From positions 1 to 64,000 of the forward strand of contig NZ_JAJIRN010000007.1 in NCBI RefSeq assembly GCF_025717515.1: a stretch of 64,000 nucleotides of DNA. Reading direction: 5' to 3'. Below the pieces are notes generated by a model. The model saw only the letters and a program-made list of their open reading frames with translations. It searched no databases and had not been told where the DNA came from. This DNA is from Roseateles oligotrophus. GTDB taxonomy: Bacteria; Pseudomonadota; Gammaproteobacteria; Burkholderiales; Burkholderiaceae_C. The translations under genes were made by a program, and so were the position numbers. Positions 39,850 to 49,665 of the stretch are shown here, piece after piece; positions within the stretch are counted from its first letter, which is position 1, and each line of letters opens with the position of its first letter.

Positions 39850-41175
39850 GTGATACTTCGCCGCCTTCTGCTGGGTTTACTGTTGTTAACCTTGTTGGCC
39901 TTGTATGCCAACGAGCATTGGATGACGCGGACCTTGCGCATTGATGCGGCTTCGCATCCAGCGGACTTGGTCAAGGCAGTCAACGACAGCATCGATGGCG
40001 GGCTTAGCGAAGGGCGTTTGGAGCGTCGGGGCAATGGCTGGATCTTGCATTGCGAGATCCGGCCGGGCTACGAATGGCCATTCTGTGATTTGCAAGTGCG
40101 GCTGGCCGAGCTCGGGCGGGGCGTGGATTTGACCCAGTTTGACAGCGTGCGCCTGTGGGTGCGCGCCAGCGGTCCAGAGCCGGTTCAGCATGTGCGGGTG
40201 TTCTTGCGCCATTTCGACCCCGCCTATTCGAATTCCGGCAAAGAAGCGGACATGAAGCCCCATGAGGTGGTGTTCGCTCCTAGCGCGGAGTCGGTGCCGG
40301 TGGAGTTCCGATTGGCGCAATTCATGGTGGCCTCCTGGTGGGTGCAGGAGCACCCGCTTCCGGTGCATTTGCTGGGGCCTCAACTCGACAACACGGTGCT
40401 CCTGAGTCTTACCACCTCGGGTTTGGTGACGCCGGGTGCGCACAAAATCGAGCTGGACGCGATTGAGTTCGTCGGCGTCTGGGTCGATCCAGCGACCTTT
40501 CGCTTGGCCATCATCGCGGTCTGGTTTGCCTGCATGGGCGCCTTTCTGTTCTGGGACTGGCGGCGTTCACGGCTGCGCCTGGGGCGCACCCTGCGTCATA
40601 AGCGCGAGTTGCAACAAGCCAATGCGCGCTTGGTCGTTCGCTCGGGCGAGTACGAGGCCAAGGCCCATCACGACCCGCTGACCGGCGTTTCCAATCGTCT
40701 GGGCCTCAAGCACGACCTGAACCTGCTGATGCGTGCGCAGGAAGAGCAGATGTTCCCTTTGGCTGTCGTGTTTGCCGACATCGACCATTTCAAGAGCATC
40801 AATGACAGCTTGGGCCATGACGCGGGCGACGAGGTGTTGAAACAGTTCGCGCAACACCTGAAGGCCAATATCCAGCGCGAAGATTTGCTCGCGCGCTGGG
40901 GGGGTGAAGAGTTTGTGCTACTCATGCCGCTGACCCGAGCCGAAGAGGCCGTCGCCGTGGCCGAGCGCTTGCGCCTGATGCTGACCGAGCAGGCTTGGTC
41001 GGGGGGTATAAAGGTAACGGCCAGCTTCGGCGTGGCGCAGGCGACCCGCCATAGCGAGGGCGAGGCTGGCATTGAGGCCGCCATGCGGGCGGCCGATCAG
41101 GCCATGTACAAGGCCAAGCGCGAAGGGCGCAACCGCGTCGAGTGCAACTTCAAGGACTTGGGCAAGGAGGCCTAG
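39850..41175 (+). CDS. Membrane diguanylate cyclase with GGEEF active site
   Basis: 441 residues, GTG start. A transmembrane helix (1-20) and a second one at about 217-236 enclose a periplasmic beta-rich domain with F-D-S-V-R-L-W-V-R-A-S-G-P, reminiscent of carbohydrate-binding jelly-roll folds. A coiled-coil linker and a GGDEF domain follow (about 270-440). The active site is R-W-G-G-E-E-F, a functional variant. At the inhibitory site the usual R-x-x-D reads Q-R-E-D, so product inhibition may be lost. It sits between pgk and maeB and could make c-di-GMP in response to an external ligand. Confidence 0.9.
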   Translation: MILRRLLLGLLLLTLLALYANEHWMTRTLRIDAASHPADLVKAVNDSIDGGLSEGRLERRGNGWILHCEIRPGYEWPFCDLQVRLAELGRGVDLTQFDSVRLWVRASGPEPVQHVRVFLRHFDPAYSNSGKEADMKPHEVVFAPSAESVPVEFRLAQFMVASWWVQEHPLPVHLLGPQLDNTVLLSLTTSGLVTPGAHKIELDAIEFVGVWVDPATFRLAIIAVWFACMGAFLFWDWRRSRLRLGRTLRHKRELQQANARLVVRSGEYEAKAHHDPLTGVSNRLGLKHDLNLLMRAQEEQMFPLAVVFADIDHFKSINDSLGHDAGDEVLKQFAQHLKANIQREDLLARWGGEEFVLLMPLTRAEEAVAVAERLRLMLTEQAWSGGIKVTASFGVAQATRHSEGEAGIEAAMRAADQAMYKAKREGRNRVECNFKDLGKEA

Positions 41176-41273
41176 GTTTTGCCATCTTTGCATGACGCCT
41201 AAAGCACTCGGCATCAGAATGCAGGAATTGGCGCGGTAACCTCCGGCCAGTTTGTGAAAACATGGAGACCTCG

Positions 41274-43589
41274 ATGAATAACAAGGACAGCTTGTCCCCG
41301 GCCGAAGCCGCCTTGCGCGAAGCCGCGCTCGAATATCACCGCGCTCCGACGCGCGGCAAGATCGCCGTCACTCCTACCAAGGCCTTGTCCAACCAGCGCG
41401 ACCTGTCGCTCGCCTACTCGCCCGGCGTCGCCTATGCCTGCCTGGCGATCGAGCAGGACCCGTCCCTGGCGGCCGAGTACACCTCGCGCGCCAATCTGGT
41501 CGGCGTGATCACCAATGGCACGGCCGTGCTGGGCCTGGGCGATATCGGCCCTTTGGCCAGCAAACCGGTGATGGAAGGCAAGGGCTGCCTGTTCAAGAAA
41601 TTTGCCGGCATTGATGTGTTCGACATCGAGTTGGCCGAGCGCGATCCGGACAAATTGGTCGACATGATCGCCGCGATGGAGCCGACCTTGGGCGGCGTCA
41701 ATCTGGAAGACATCAAGGCGCCCGAATGCTTCTATATCGAGAAGAAGCTGAAGGAGCGGATGAATATCCCGGTCTTCCATGATGACCAGCATGGCACGGC
41801 CATCATCTCCAGTGCCGCGCTCTTGAACGGCCTGGAACTGGTCGGCAAGGACATCGCGACGGTCAAGTTGGCCGTGTCGGGCGCGGGTGCAGCGGCGATC
41901 GCCTGCCTGGACGTGATGGTGGGCCTGGGTGTGCGGCGCGAGAACATCTTTGTCTGCGACTCCAAGGGCGTGATCCAGGACCAACGCGAAGATGCCAAGG
42001 CCGGAAAACTGGATGAATCGAAGCAGCGCTATTGCCAGCATACTGAGGCGCGCACGCTGGCCGATGTGGTCGACGGCGCCGATGTCTTCCTCGGTTGCTC
42101 GGCCGCCGGCGTGTTGACGCAAGAGATGATCATCAAGATGGCCGCCAAGCCCATCATCCTGGCGCTGGCCAACCCGGAGCCGGAGATTCGCCCGGAACTG
42201 GCCAAGGCGGTGCGGCCCGATTGCATCATCGCCACCGGCCGTTCGGACTATCCGAATCAGGTCAACAACGTGCTCTGCTTCCCCTACATCTTCCGTGGAG
42301 CGCTGGACTGCGGTGCGTCGAAGATCACCGAGGAAATGAAGCTGGCCTGTGTGCGCGAAATCGCGGCTCTGGCCAAGGCCGAAACCAGTGACGAAGTGGC
42401 GGCGGCCTATGCCGGCGAGGAGTTGCACTTTGGCCCCGAATACCTGATCCCCAAGCCCTTCGACGCCCGGCTGATTCTGCGCATCGCGCCGGCAGTGGCG
42501 CAGGCCGCCGCCGACTCCGGTGTGGCGCTGCGCCCGATTGCCGATCTGGACGCTTATCGTCAGTCGCTGGAGCGCTATGTCTACCAGACCGGCATGTTCA
42601 TGCGGCCGGTGTTCACGGCGGCCAAGGCCAATCCCGCACGGGTCATCTACGCCGAGGGCGAGGATGAACGGGTGCTGCGCGCGGTGCAAGTGGCGTTGGA
42701 TGAGGGCATCGTCAAGCCGACGCTGATCGGCCGGCCCGAGGTGATTGCCGCGCGGCTTGAGCGTGCGGGCCTGCGGATGAAGCTGGGCGTCGATGTGGCC
42801 GTGATCGACCCGGACAACGATGCGCGCTTTCGCCAATATTGGGAGGCCTATCACGAGGTCTTGGGTCGGCGCGGCGTCACGCCCGATATGGCCAAGGCGG
42901 CGGTGCGCCGCTCGGCCACCACCATTGGTGCGCTCGCGATCAAGCTCGGCGACGCCGACGCGATGATCTGCGGCATGGTCGGCCGCTTTGATAACCACCT
43001 CGAGCATGTGTCCGACCTGATCGGGTTGAAGCCGGGCGTGCGCAACTTCGCCACCATGAACGCGCTGATGCTGGAGCAGCACACGCTCTTCATCACCGAC
43101 ACCTTCGTCAACGACCAGCCCGATGCCGAGCAATTGGCCGAGATCGCCGCGATGGCCGCCGAGGAGGTCAAGCGTTTTGGCCTGCCGCCCAAGCTGGCTT
43201 TTGTTTCGCATTCGATGTTCGGCTCCAGCAAGCGGCCGTCGGCCGTCAAGATGCGCCGGGCTCGCGAGTTATTTACCCAGCATGCGCCGGATGTCGAGTG
43301 CGACGGCGAGATGCATGGCGACGCGGCGCTGTCCGAATCGGTGCGGGCCGCCTTCCTGCCCGGCAGCACGCTCAAGGGCTCGGCCAATCTGCTGGTCTTG
43401 CCTTCGCTGGACGCCGCCAACATCCTCTTCAATGTCTTGAAGGTGACCTGTGGCCACGGTGTGACGGTGGGCCCCATCCTGCTCGGCGCGGCGGCGCCGG
43501 TGCATATCCTGACGCCGTCGGCGACGGTGCGGCGCATCGTGAATATGACGGCCTTGGCGGTCGCGGATGTGTTGGCGGCGAAGGCTTGA
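41274..43589 (+). CDS. maeB: NADP-dependent malic enzyme, phosphotransacetylase-fused
   Basis: 771 residues. The N-terminal malic enzyme part (about 1-420) has Y-S-P-G-V-A-Y-A-C, the metal-binding F-H-D-D-Q-H-G-T-A and the nucleotide fold G-A-G-A-A-A-I-A. The C-terminal half (about 430-771) resembles phosphotransacetylase but in MaeB is regulatory. It decarboxylates malate to pyruvate with NADPH. ATG 41274 is chosen because GGAGA precedes it; ATG 41262 lacks a site. Confidence 0.96.
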   Translation: MNNKDSLSPAEAALREAALEYHRAPTRGKIAVTPTKALSNQRDLSLAYSPGVAYACLAIEQDPSLAAEYTSRANLVGVITNGTAVLGLGDIGPLASKPVMEGKGCLFKKFAGIDVFDIELAERDPDKLVDMIAAMEPTLGGVNLEDIKAPECFYIEKKLKERMNIPVFHDDQHGTAIISSAALLNGLELVGKDIATVKLAVSGAGAAAIACLDVMVGLGVRRENIFVCDSKGVIQDQREDAKAGKLDESKQRYCQHTEARTLADVVDGADVFLGCSAAGVLTQEMIIKMAAKPIILALANPEPEIRPELAKAVRPDCIIATGRSDYPNQVNNVLCFPYIFRGALDCGASKITEEMKLACVREIAALAKAETSDEVAAAYAGEELHFGPEYLIPKPFDARLILRIAPAVAQAAADSGVALRPIADLDAYRQSLERYVYQTGMFMRPVFTAAKANPARVIYAEGEDERVLRAVQVALDEGIVKPTLIGRPEVIAARLERAGLRMKLGVDVAVIDPDNDARFRQYWEAYHEVLGRRGVTPDMAKAAVRRSATTIGALAIKLGDADAMICGMVGRFDNHLEHVSDLIGLKPGVRNFATMNALMLEQHTLFITDTFVNDQPDAEQLAEIAAMAAEEVKRFGLPPKLAFVSHSMFGSSKRPSAVKMRRARELFTQHAPDVECDGEMHGDAALSESVRAAFLPGSTLKGSANLLVLPSLDAANILFNVLKVTCGHGVTVGPILLGAAAPVHILTPSATVRRIVNMTALAVADVLAAKA

Positions 43590-43632
43590 AGCTGTAACCG
43601 CGTGAAACTGGTTTGGGGCCTTGAAAGCGCCC

Positions 43633-43638
43633 CATAAT
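43633..43638 (+). promoter_or_regulatory. -10 hexamer of pyk
   Basis: CATAAT followed by CGGCGCC, 35 bases before the ATG. The -35 is weak. Confidence 0.4.
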
Positions 43639-43673
43639 CGGCGCCTGTAACTTTATTTCAGCGAGAGCCCGTC

Positions 43674-45107
43674 ATGACCCGTGCCACCAAGATCGTTGCC
43701 ACCCTCGGCCCAGCCTCTTCATCGCCGGAGATTCTGGAGCGGATGATCCGGGCCGGCGTCGACGTGGTGCGGCTGAACTTCTCGCATGGCAAGGCGCAGG
43801 ACCATATCGACCGCGCTCGCATGGTGCGTGAAGCGGCAATGGCTGCCGGCAAGGCGGTCGCCATCATGGCCGATATGCAGGGCCCGAAGATCCGCGTCGG
43901 CAAGTTCGAGAACGGCAAGATCGAGCTGATCAACGGCGAGCGCTTCATCCTCGATGCCGACCGCACCGAGTTGGGCAATGAGGAAGCCGTCGGCCTTGAT
44001 TACAAGGAACTGCCGCGCGATGTGAAGCCCGGCGACACGCTGCTGCTCAACGACGGCCTGTTGGTGCTGACGGTCGAGGCGGTGCGCGGGGCAGCGGTGC
44101 ACACCATCGTCAAACTCGGTGGCGAGCTGTCCAATAACAAGGGCATCAACAAGCAGGGCGGCGGGCTGACCGCCCCCGCGCTGACCGCCAAGGACATGGA
44201 AGACATCAAGACCGCGATGAGCTTCCGCTGCGAGTACTTGGCGATCAGTTTCCCCAAGAACGCGACCGATATGGAGATGGCTCGCCAACTCGCCAATATG
44301 GCCGGCGAGCCCTATAACCACAAGCCGAGCATGATCGCCAAGATCGAGCGCAGCGAAGCCATTCCGCATCTGGAATCGATTCTGAAGGCCAGCGACGGCA
44401 TCATGGTCGCGCGCGGCGACTTGGCCGTTGAAGTTGGCAATGCGGCGGTGCCGGCGCTGCAAAAACGCATGATCAAGATGGCGCTGGCCTTGGACAAGGT
44501 GGCCATCACCGCGACGCAGATGATGGAGTCGATGATCGTCAACCCGGTGCCGACGCGCGCCGAGGTGTCGGACGTGGCTAACGCGGTACTTGATGGCACC
44601 GACGCGGTGATGCTGAGCGCCGAAACGGCGGCGGGCAAGTTCCCGGTCGAGACCATCGAGCAGATGGCCGCGATTGCGCAAGAGGCCGAGCGGGCCGAGT
44701 TCGTTACCTTGGACACCGACTTTGCCGGCCGCCAGTTTGGCCGTATCGATCAGTCGATCGCGATGGGCGCCTTGTTCACCGCCCATCACCTCGGCTGCAA
44801 GGCGATTCTGGCGCTGACCGAGTCGGGCTCCACCGCCTTGTGGATGAGCCGGCATCGCATTCAGGTGCCTATCTATGCCTTGACCACGCAAGAAATCAGC
44901 CAGCGCAAGATGACGCTGTACCGCAATGTGCGCCCGCTGCTGATGCCCAAGTTCGAGGACCGCGACACCGCGCTGGCCGCGGCCGAGAAGATCCTGGTCG
45001 ACAAGGGCGTGCTGATGCCCGGTGACACTTATGCCATCACCTGCGGCGAGCCGATGGGCTATCCGGGTGGCACCAATATGCTGAAGGTTTGCCGCGTCGG
45101 CGGGTAA
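43674..45107 (+). CDS. pyk: Pyruvate kinase
   Basis: 477 residues, full length. Catalytic lysine region K-I-E-R-S-E-A, metal and substrate motifs M-V-A-R-G-D-L-A-V-E and T-A-T-Q-M-M-E-S-M, and the C-terminal allosteric domain are present. It converts phosphoenolpyruvate and ADP to pyruvate and ATP, complementing the neighbouring malic enzyme at the pyruvate node. Confidence 0.98.
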   Translation: MTRATKIVATLGPASSSPEILERMIRAGVDVVRLNFSHGKAQDHIDRARMVREAAMAAGKAVAIMADMQGPKIRVGKFENGKIELINGERFILDADRTELGNEEAVGLDYKELPRDVKPGDTLLLNDGLLVLTVEAVRGAAVHTIVKLGGELSNNKGINKQGGGLTAPALTAKDMEDIKTAMSFRCEYLAISFPKNATDMEMARQLANMAGEPYNHKPSMIAKIERSEAIPHLESILKASDGIMVARGDLAVEVGNAAVPALQKRMIKMALALDKVAITATQMMESMIVNPVPTRAEVSDVANAVLDGTDAVMLSAETAAGKFPVETIEQMAAIAQEAERAEFVTLDTDFAGRQFGRIDQSIAMGALFTAHHLGCKAILALTESGSTALWMSRHRIQVPIYALTTQEISQRKMTLYRNVRPLLMPKFEDRDTALAAAEKILVDKGVLMPGDTYAITCGEPMGYPGGTNMLKVCRVGG

Positions 45108-45137
45108 TCCGCTCACTTTGGCGAGCCAAGGGCCCGC

Positions 45138-45143
45138 TATAGT
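45138..45143 (+). promoter_or_regulatory. -10 hexamer seven bases before a leaderless-type ATG
   Basis: TATAGT, CGGCGCA, ATG at 45151. TATAGT matches the consensus at five of six positions. No ribosome site. Confidence 0.5.
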
Positions 45144-45150
45144 CGGCGCA

Positions 45151-46104
45151 ATGAGCCTAAGCCTGCGTCCAATATTACTTGCTGTTTATTCGGCTTGTTT
45201 GGTGTTGGCCGGTTCGTTGTCGGCTCGGGCCGAGACTCAAGTTGATCCTCCGGCGATTCGCTGGCTCTTGCTGGATTTTGTGCCCTATCACATGGTGGAT
45301 GGGCCAAACAAGGGCACGGGGCTGAGGGATCAATACCTTAACGCGCTGATCAAGCGCATGCCCGAATACCGCCATGTGCTGGAGGTCAGCAGTACCGAGC
45401 GGATTTTCCAGTACATGCAGAGCGGGCAGCCGGTATGTACGCTGTCGATGTTGAAGGTGCCGGAGCGTGAGGCCTATACGGTTTTTGGCACGGAAGCCTT
45501 CTTTATTCAGCTGCCGCCGGTGTTGATCGTGCGGCGTGGCTATGCGCCGCCGGGTGGTTGGAAAAAACGCGCGCGGGGCGACATCTCGTTGGCCGATTTG
45601 CTGCAGTCCGGTGAGGTGCGCTTGGGTACGCTGCCAAAGCGGCGCTTTGGCCTCGGGATTGATGAGGCCTTGAAACAAGCCCGCACCAACCGGCCGGATC
45701 AGGTGCTTGACTTCAGCGAATACGGTTTGCTGTCCGGCCTCCTGCACACCTTGGGGCGAAATCGTTTTGACGTCACCCTGGGTTATGCGATCGAGGTCGA
45801 GCAACTGCGCAAGACACAGGCCGACCTCGGCGACTTCGAGTATCTGGCGCTGAGCGAGGCGCCGGGCTTGATCATTACCTACCCGTCCTGCAGCCGCACG
45901 CCTTGGGGCAAGCAGGTGATGCAGACGATCGACCAATTGCATGGCATGGAGGCCGAGCGGACACTTCTGCGTGAACGCTACGAAGCGCTTTTGCCGGCCG
46001 GGGAGCGGCAGGTCTACCGGGCTCGCATGGCTGCTTTGAACGCCAGTGCGGCGAGTCAATTGGCTCCGGCGGCGGTCGTAGAGCCGAAGTCCGGGTCGCG
46101 CTGA
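45151..46104 (+). CDS. Periplasmic solute-binding-like protein (TIGR02285-type)
   Basis: 317 residues with a signal peptide (about 1-28, ending S-A-R-A-E). The mature protein resembles extracellular solute-binding family 3 folds of the TIGR02285 type (W-L-L-L-D-F-V-P-Y-H-M, then Y-M-Q-S-G-Q-P-V-C-T-L-S). No transporter genes are adjacent, so it may be a sensor or envelope protein rather than a transporter part. A second binding-like protein is encoded 21 bp downstream. Confidence 0.8.
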   Translation: MSLSLRPILLAVYSACLVLAGSLSARAETQVDPPAIRWLLLDFVPYHMVDGPNKGTGLRDQYLNALIKRMPEYRHVLEVSSTERIFQYMQSGQPVCTLSMLKVPEREAYTVFGTEAFFIQLPPVLIVRRGYAPPGGWKKRARGDISLADLLQSGEVRLGTLPKRRFGLGIDEALKQARTNRPDQVLDFSEYGLLSGLLHTLGRNRFDVTLGYAIEVEQLRKTQADLGDFEYLALSEAPGLIITYPSCSRTPWGKQVMQTIDQLHGMEAERTLLRERYEALLPAGERQVYRARMAALNASAASQLAPAAVVEPKSGSR

Positions 46105-46125
46105 TCTGCTGATGCGCGTTGCGCC

Positions 46126-46896
46126 ATGAGTGCAGGAGCCGATTTGCTGATGTGGCGGCGCAGGCTGCTGGCACTGCCGTTACCAAGTATTTCCGGTCTT
46201 GCTGGTTTTGCGGCCTCCAATGCGGTCGGGTCTGATGCCTTGTTGCCGGTTCCTGTCGCGGTCAGCGAGTCCAGCCGTCGCCCTTTTGTGGCGCAGATGC
46301 TGGCGCTGATCGGGCAAGCGGCTGGGATTGACTGGCAAGTTCACCGCGTGCCCTGGGCGCGTGTGCTGCTGATGGCCGAGCGCGGCCACGCCTTGGCCTT
46401 TGGGGTGTCGCGCAGCGCCAGTCGCGAGCAGTTATTCGAATTCAGTAACCCGGTATTTGACAACCATGTCTGGATGGTGGTTCGGCGCGATCAGTCGCTG
46501 AATTACCGCGACCTCAATGATCTGCAGGGACGAACTCTTTGCGTGACCCGAGGCATCAGTTATGGCTCGGCTTTCGATGCGGCCAAAGGAGTCGTCTTCC
46601 GGGTTGAGCTGGTGGACGGCGATCTTGGTGCGCGCACGCGAATGTTGATGGCCGGCCGCTGCGATGTGATGCTGACTTCGCACCGTCACCCGCAGCCTTG
46701 GGCGGTAGAGCAGGTCTTGCGCAGGGAGTCTGGTCATGCGGCGGGCATCGCGGTCGTGCCGACACCGATGCAGCTTGATCCGGTGCATTTCGTGGCCGCC
46801 CGAGGCCACGCACTGGCGCAACTGCTGCCGCGCCTGAATGAGGCCATGCGGGCTCAGTCCAAAACGATGCAGGCGCTGATCAACAGCGAGTTGTGA
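46126..46896 (+). CDS. Periplasmic solute-binding-like protein (family 3 fold)
   Basis: 256 residues. The hydrophobic N-terminus (R-R-R-L-L-A-L-P-L-P-S-I-S-G-L-A-G-F-A-A) is compatible with export, possibly through Tat given the Arg pair. The core is of the amino-acid-binding type: W-A-R-V-L-L-M-A-E-R-G, F-S-N-P-V-F-D-N-H-V-W-M-V-V, then L-Q-G-R-T-L-C-V-T-R-G. Paired with the previous gene in the same direction without permease or ATPase genes. Ligand unknown. Confidence 0.75.
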   Translation: MSAGADLLMWRRRLLALPLPSISGLAGFAASNAVGSDALLPVPVAVSESSRRPFVAQMLALIGQAAGIDWQVHRVPWARVLLMAERGHALAFGVSRSASREQLFEFSNPVFDNHVWMVVRRDQSLNYRDLNDLQGRTLCVTRGISYGSAFDAAKGVVFRVELVDGDLGARTRMLMAGRCDVMLTSHRHPQPWAVEQVLRRESGHAAGIAVVPTPMQLDPVHFVAARGHALAQLLPRLNEAMRAQSKTMQALINSEL

Positions 46897-46944
46897 GCGA
46901 TGGCCGCGGCGGCGAGTTAGGCGGCCATTGGCCAATCGGCGCGC

Positions 46945-47145
46945 TCAGGCGAATGCCGCGAACTGGCTTTTGATGCGGTCCCATTCTTCTTTCGACAGAT
47001 GCAGTTCCACCACTTCGGGGTGTCGCGGCTCAAGTCCCTTGCGGCGATCTAGCGCCTTGGGGACCTCTTTATCCTGTTGTCGCCTGTCGATGCCCTTGCG
47101 CCGATCGCCGCCGCTCCAAGGATCATTTCTAAAGGGACTTTTCAT
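46945..47145 (-). CDS. Small hydrophilic hypothetical protein
   Basis: 66 residues, very charged, with the repeated motif G-G-D-R-R-K-G and D-R-R-K-G-L, and the end L-S-K-E-E-W-D-R-I-K-S-Q-F. It has no signal or membrane segment. CAAGGAATCCCC before the ATG is an acceptable ribosome site. Function unknown. Confidence 0.6.
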   Translation of the reverse strand: MKSPFRNDPWSGGDRRKGIDRRQQDKEVPKALDRRKGLEPRHPEVVELHLSKEEWDRIKSQFAAFA

Positions 47146-47255
47146 GGGGATTCCTTGGGCCGCTGGACCGCAGCCTGTGCCTAAATTTTACGAGGAATCC
47201 GGGAATACCCTGCGTGAATTAATGACACATGGGTGTTGTTTGTGCCGTTTTGACA

Positions 47256-48275
47256 CTATCCGTTCTGCGCGCTTTTCACCAGGGCCGCGATGCGCGGCGT
47301 CATATGGGTCGGCATCAGTTCTACCTCCTGATGTGCCTTTGCAAAAACGCGGAACAACTCATCGGTGAAGCCGTGGCCCACATCAACGACGCCGTCGAAA
47401 TTGATCTCGGCGCGACGGAACATCGGCAGGCGGGCCGCCACGCGGCGGGCCTGCGCACGCGAGTCCAGCGGCTGGCCCGGCCCGGCCAATAGCCGCAGCG
47501 CGATCGTGGTGTGGTCGAACTCGATGCCGCTGCCGTCCAGGCTCCAGGCCTCCAAAACCTGGTCCAGCGTGCGCTTGGTGTCGAGCGAGATCGACATATA
47601 GATCGAGCTGCCCTGGCGCGGCATCGGCCGGCCCGGCTGCCAGCCGCCGCTCTCCCAGGCGCGGCGCTGGAAGGCGGTGCCGTTGGCGTGGATGTCGAAC
47701 ACATCGGCCAGCTGCGAGCTGAAGAAGAGGCCGCGGCCGGTGTGCATCTCGGGCTGACTGGTCAGCCTGCCCTTGCTCAGTTCCAGCATCGCGTGCTGGG
47801 CGTTGGCGATGTCAAAGGCCGAGCAAATCTTGTCGAACACGCCGCAGCCATCGTCGGAGACCAGCAGTTGCGCGTGGCTGGGCGTCTGGCGCAGCGAAAC
47901 GGTGACGCTGCTGCCGCCGCTGTGGTCGGCGGCGTTATTGACCAGCTCGGTGAAGCCATGCTGGATCATCCGTGCGACATGGGGCGGCAGGTCGAAATTG
48001 GGCGCGAAGTCGCGTTGCCAGGGGATGTCTTCTTGCAGGCCGTACAAGGTGTAGCTGCGGGCGACCTGACGGAGTAGGCCGGGGCCGTAGAGGGGGCGGC
48101 GGTCGCTGCCGCTGCGGCTCAACCAATTGGCGTCGACCAGCCGGCGCAAGGCGGCCAGCGAGGCGCGCCGGCTGGCGCCGGTGCGCTCCTCCAGATGGCT
48201 GGCCAAGTCATGCGAATGCTCGCGCGCGGCGGCGGTGATCCAAAGCGTCAACTGATCGATGGCTAAACGTGTCAT
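47256..48275 (-). CDS. HATPase/STAS-like (DUF4325) regulatory protein
   Basis: 339 residues in three parts. An N-terminal winged-helix-like segment (about 1-75, with G-A-S-R-R-A-S-L-A-A-L-R-R-L) leads to a GHKL ATPase domain (about 100-260) with N-box T-E-L-V-N-N-A-A-D-H-S-G-G, G1 S-D-D-G-C-G-V-F and G2 T-G-R-G-L-F-F-S. The C-terminal STAS-like domain (F-D-G-V-V-D-V-G-H-G-F-T-D-E-L-F-R-V-F) completes it. It has no phosphoacceptor His domain, so it is not a classical sensor kinase. The fusion resembles an anti-sigma kinase joined to its antagonist-like module, now with a DNA-binding end. Start at 48275 has GGAGC upstream. Confidence 0.82.
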   Translation of the reverse strand: MTRLAIDQLTLWITAAAREHSHDLASHLEERTGASRRASLAALRRLVDANWLSRSGSDRRPLYGPGLLRQVARSYTLYGLQEDIPWQRDFAPNFDLPPHVARMIQHGFTELVNNAADHSGGSSVTVSLRQTPSHAQLLVSDDGCGVFDKICSAFDIANAQHAMLELSKGRLTSQPEMHTGRGLFFSSQLADVFDIHANGTAFQRRAWESGGWQPGRPMPRQGSSIYMSISLDTKRTLDQVLEAWSLDGSGIEFDHTTIALRLLAGPGQPLDSRAQARRVAARLPMFRRAEINFDGVVDVGHGFTDELFRVFAKAHQEVELMPTHMTPRIAALVKSAQNG

Positions 48276-48414
48276 GCGGCGGGCTCCTGAACAGCGAGTG
48301 TCGACGGCATCAAACTTGCCTAAGCCGTGAAAAATGGGGCACAGAGAGCCTAAATGCTTGGCGGCGACCGCACAAGCGAGGCAGCCCTTGCATTGTTGCT
48401 ACAAGGTCGCCGCT

Positions 48415-48420
48415 AGAATC
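48415..48420 (+). promoter_or_regulatory. -10 hexamer of fba
   Basis: TAGAAT followed by CGCCGCC, giving a leader of about 97 bases. TTGCAT at 48389-48394 is a possible -35 with an over-long 20-bp spacer. Confidence 0.4.
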
Positions 48421-48523
48421 GCCGCCAGTTACAACGCGGTTACATCGCCCAAGTCGATGATTTGGCGCTAGGCTGCGTTCGCAGAGATTTATCAAGGTTT
48501 TTAACTTCCCAAGGGACTCTCTC

Positions 48524-49588
48524 ATGGCTCTCGTTTCAATGCGCCAATTGCTGGATCATGCTGCCGTCAATGGCTATGGCATCCCGGCCTTCAATGTCAA
48601 CAATCTGGAGCAGGTGCAGGCCATCATGATGGCCGCCGATGAACTGAATGCGCCGGTCATCATGCAGGCCAGCGCCGGTGCACGCAAATACGCGGGCGAG
48701 CATTTTCTGAAGCACCTGATCCAGGCCGCGGTGGAAAGCTACCCGCATATCCCCGTCGTGATGCACCAGGATCATGGCCAGAGCCCGGCTGTCTGCCAGG
48801 GTGCGATCGACCTGGGCTTCTCTTCGGTGATGATGGACGGCTCGCTCGAGGCCGACGGCAAGACCATCGCCAGCTATGAGTACAACGTCGACGTCACCCG
48901 CAAGGTCGTCGACATGGCGCATGCCTTGGGCGTGACGGTGGAAGGCGAGTTGGGCTGCCTGGGCTCGTTGGAGACGATGCAGGGCGACAAGGAAGACGGC
49001 CACGGCACCGACGCGGTGATGACGCACGCCGAGTTGTTGACCGACCCCGAGCAGGCGGCCGATTTCGTCCAGCGCACCCAACTCGACGCGCTGGCCATCG
49101 CCATCGGCACCAGCCACGGCGCCTACAAATTCACCCGCAAGCCCACCGGCGACATCTTGGCGATTGGCCGGGTCAAGGAGATCCACGCCCGCCTGCCCAA
49201 TACCCATCTGGTGATGCATGGCTCGTCGAGCGTGCCGCAGGACCTGCTGGCCAAGATCCGCGAGTTCGGTGGCGATATGGGTCAGACCTTCGGCGTGCCG
49301 GTCGAAGAGATCCAGGAAGCGATCAAACATGGCGTGCGCAAGATCAATATCGACACCGACATTCGCCTGGCGATGACGGCGGCGGTGCGCGAGTTCTTTG
49401 TCAAGAACCCGAGCAAATTCGACCCGCGAGAGTTCTTGAAGCCGGCCCGCGACGCCGCCAAATCCATCGTGCGCCAGCGTTTTCAAGAGTTCGGCTGCGA
49501 AGGTCAGGCCGGCAAGATCAAGGCGCGCAGCCTGGTCGATGTGGCCGCAGCCTATGCGCGGGGTGAGCTGAATCAAATGATCAAGTAA
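48524..49588 (+). CDS. fba: Class II fructose-bisphosphate aldolase
   Basis: 354 residues, the longer Calvin-type class IIB form. Zinc ligands His in [18 protein letters not shown] and V-M-H-G-S-S-S-V-P are present, with E-G-E-L-G-C-L-G. It cleaves fructose 1,6-bisphosphate. The leader is about 97 bases after TAGAAT. A clear terminator follows. Confidence 0.97.
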   Translation: MALVSMRQLLDHAAVNGYGIPAFNVNNLEQVQAIMMAADELNAPVIMQASAGARKYAGEHFLKHLIQAAVESYPHIPVVMHQDHGQSPAVCQGAIDLGFSSVMMDGSLEADGKTIASYEYNVDVTRKVVDMAHALGVTVEGELGCLGSLETMQGDKEDGHGTDAVMTHAELLTDPEQAADFVQRTQLDALAIAIGTSHGAYKFTRKPTGDILAIGRVKEIHARLPNTHLVMHGSSSVPQDLLAKIREFGGDMGQTFGVPVEEIQEAIKHGVRKINIDTDIRLAMTAAVREFFVKNPSKFDPREFLKPARDAAKSIVRQRFQEFGCEGQAGKIKARSLVDVAAAYARGELNQMIK

Positions 49589-49609
49589 TAGGGCGGAACT
49601 TTCGCCGCT

Positions 49610-49642
49610 AACCCGCTCGGTTTGTAACCAGCGGGTTTTTTT
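49610..49642 (+). terminator. Rho-independent terminator after fba
   Basis: AACCCGCT (49610-49617) pairs with AGCGGGTT (49630-49637), followed by a run of seven T. Confidence 0.88.
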
Positions 49643-49659
49643 ACGCCCGCATTGCCGCC

Positions 49660-49665
49660 TAAAAT
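49660..49665 (+). promoter_or_regulatory. -10 hexamer of purC
   Basis: TAAAAT followed by CGCGCC, 26 bases before the ATG. The -35 position falls on the T-run of the fba terminator. Confidence 0.45.

Noticed and set aside
41214-43211. Very long minus-strand open frame (about 665 codons) opposite maeB
   Set aside because: It is antisense to a clear malic enzyme gene in GC-rich DNA, His/Gln/Arg-rich and without family motifs; such mirror frames recur opposite secD, pyk, fba and others.
46928-47368. Plus-strand frame opposite the 66-aa gene
   Set aside because: Composition is not protein-like and it overlaps both the small gene and the 3' end of the HATPase gene.
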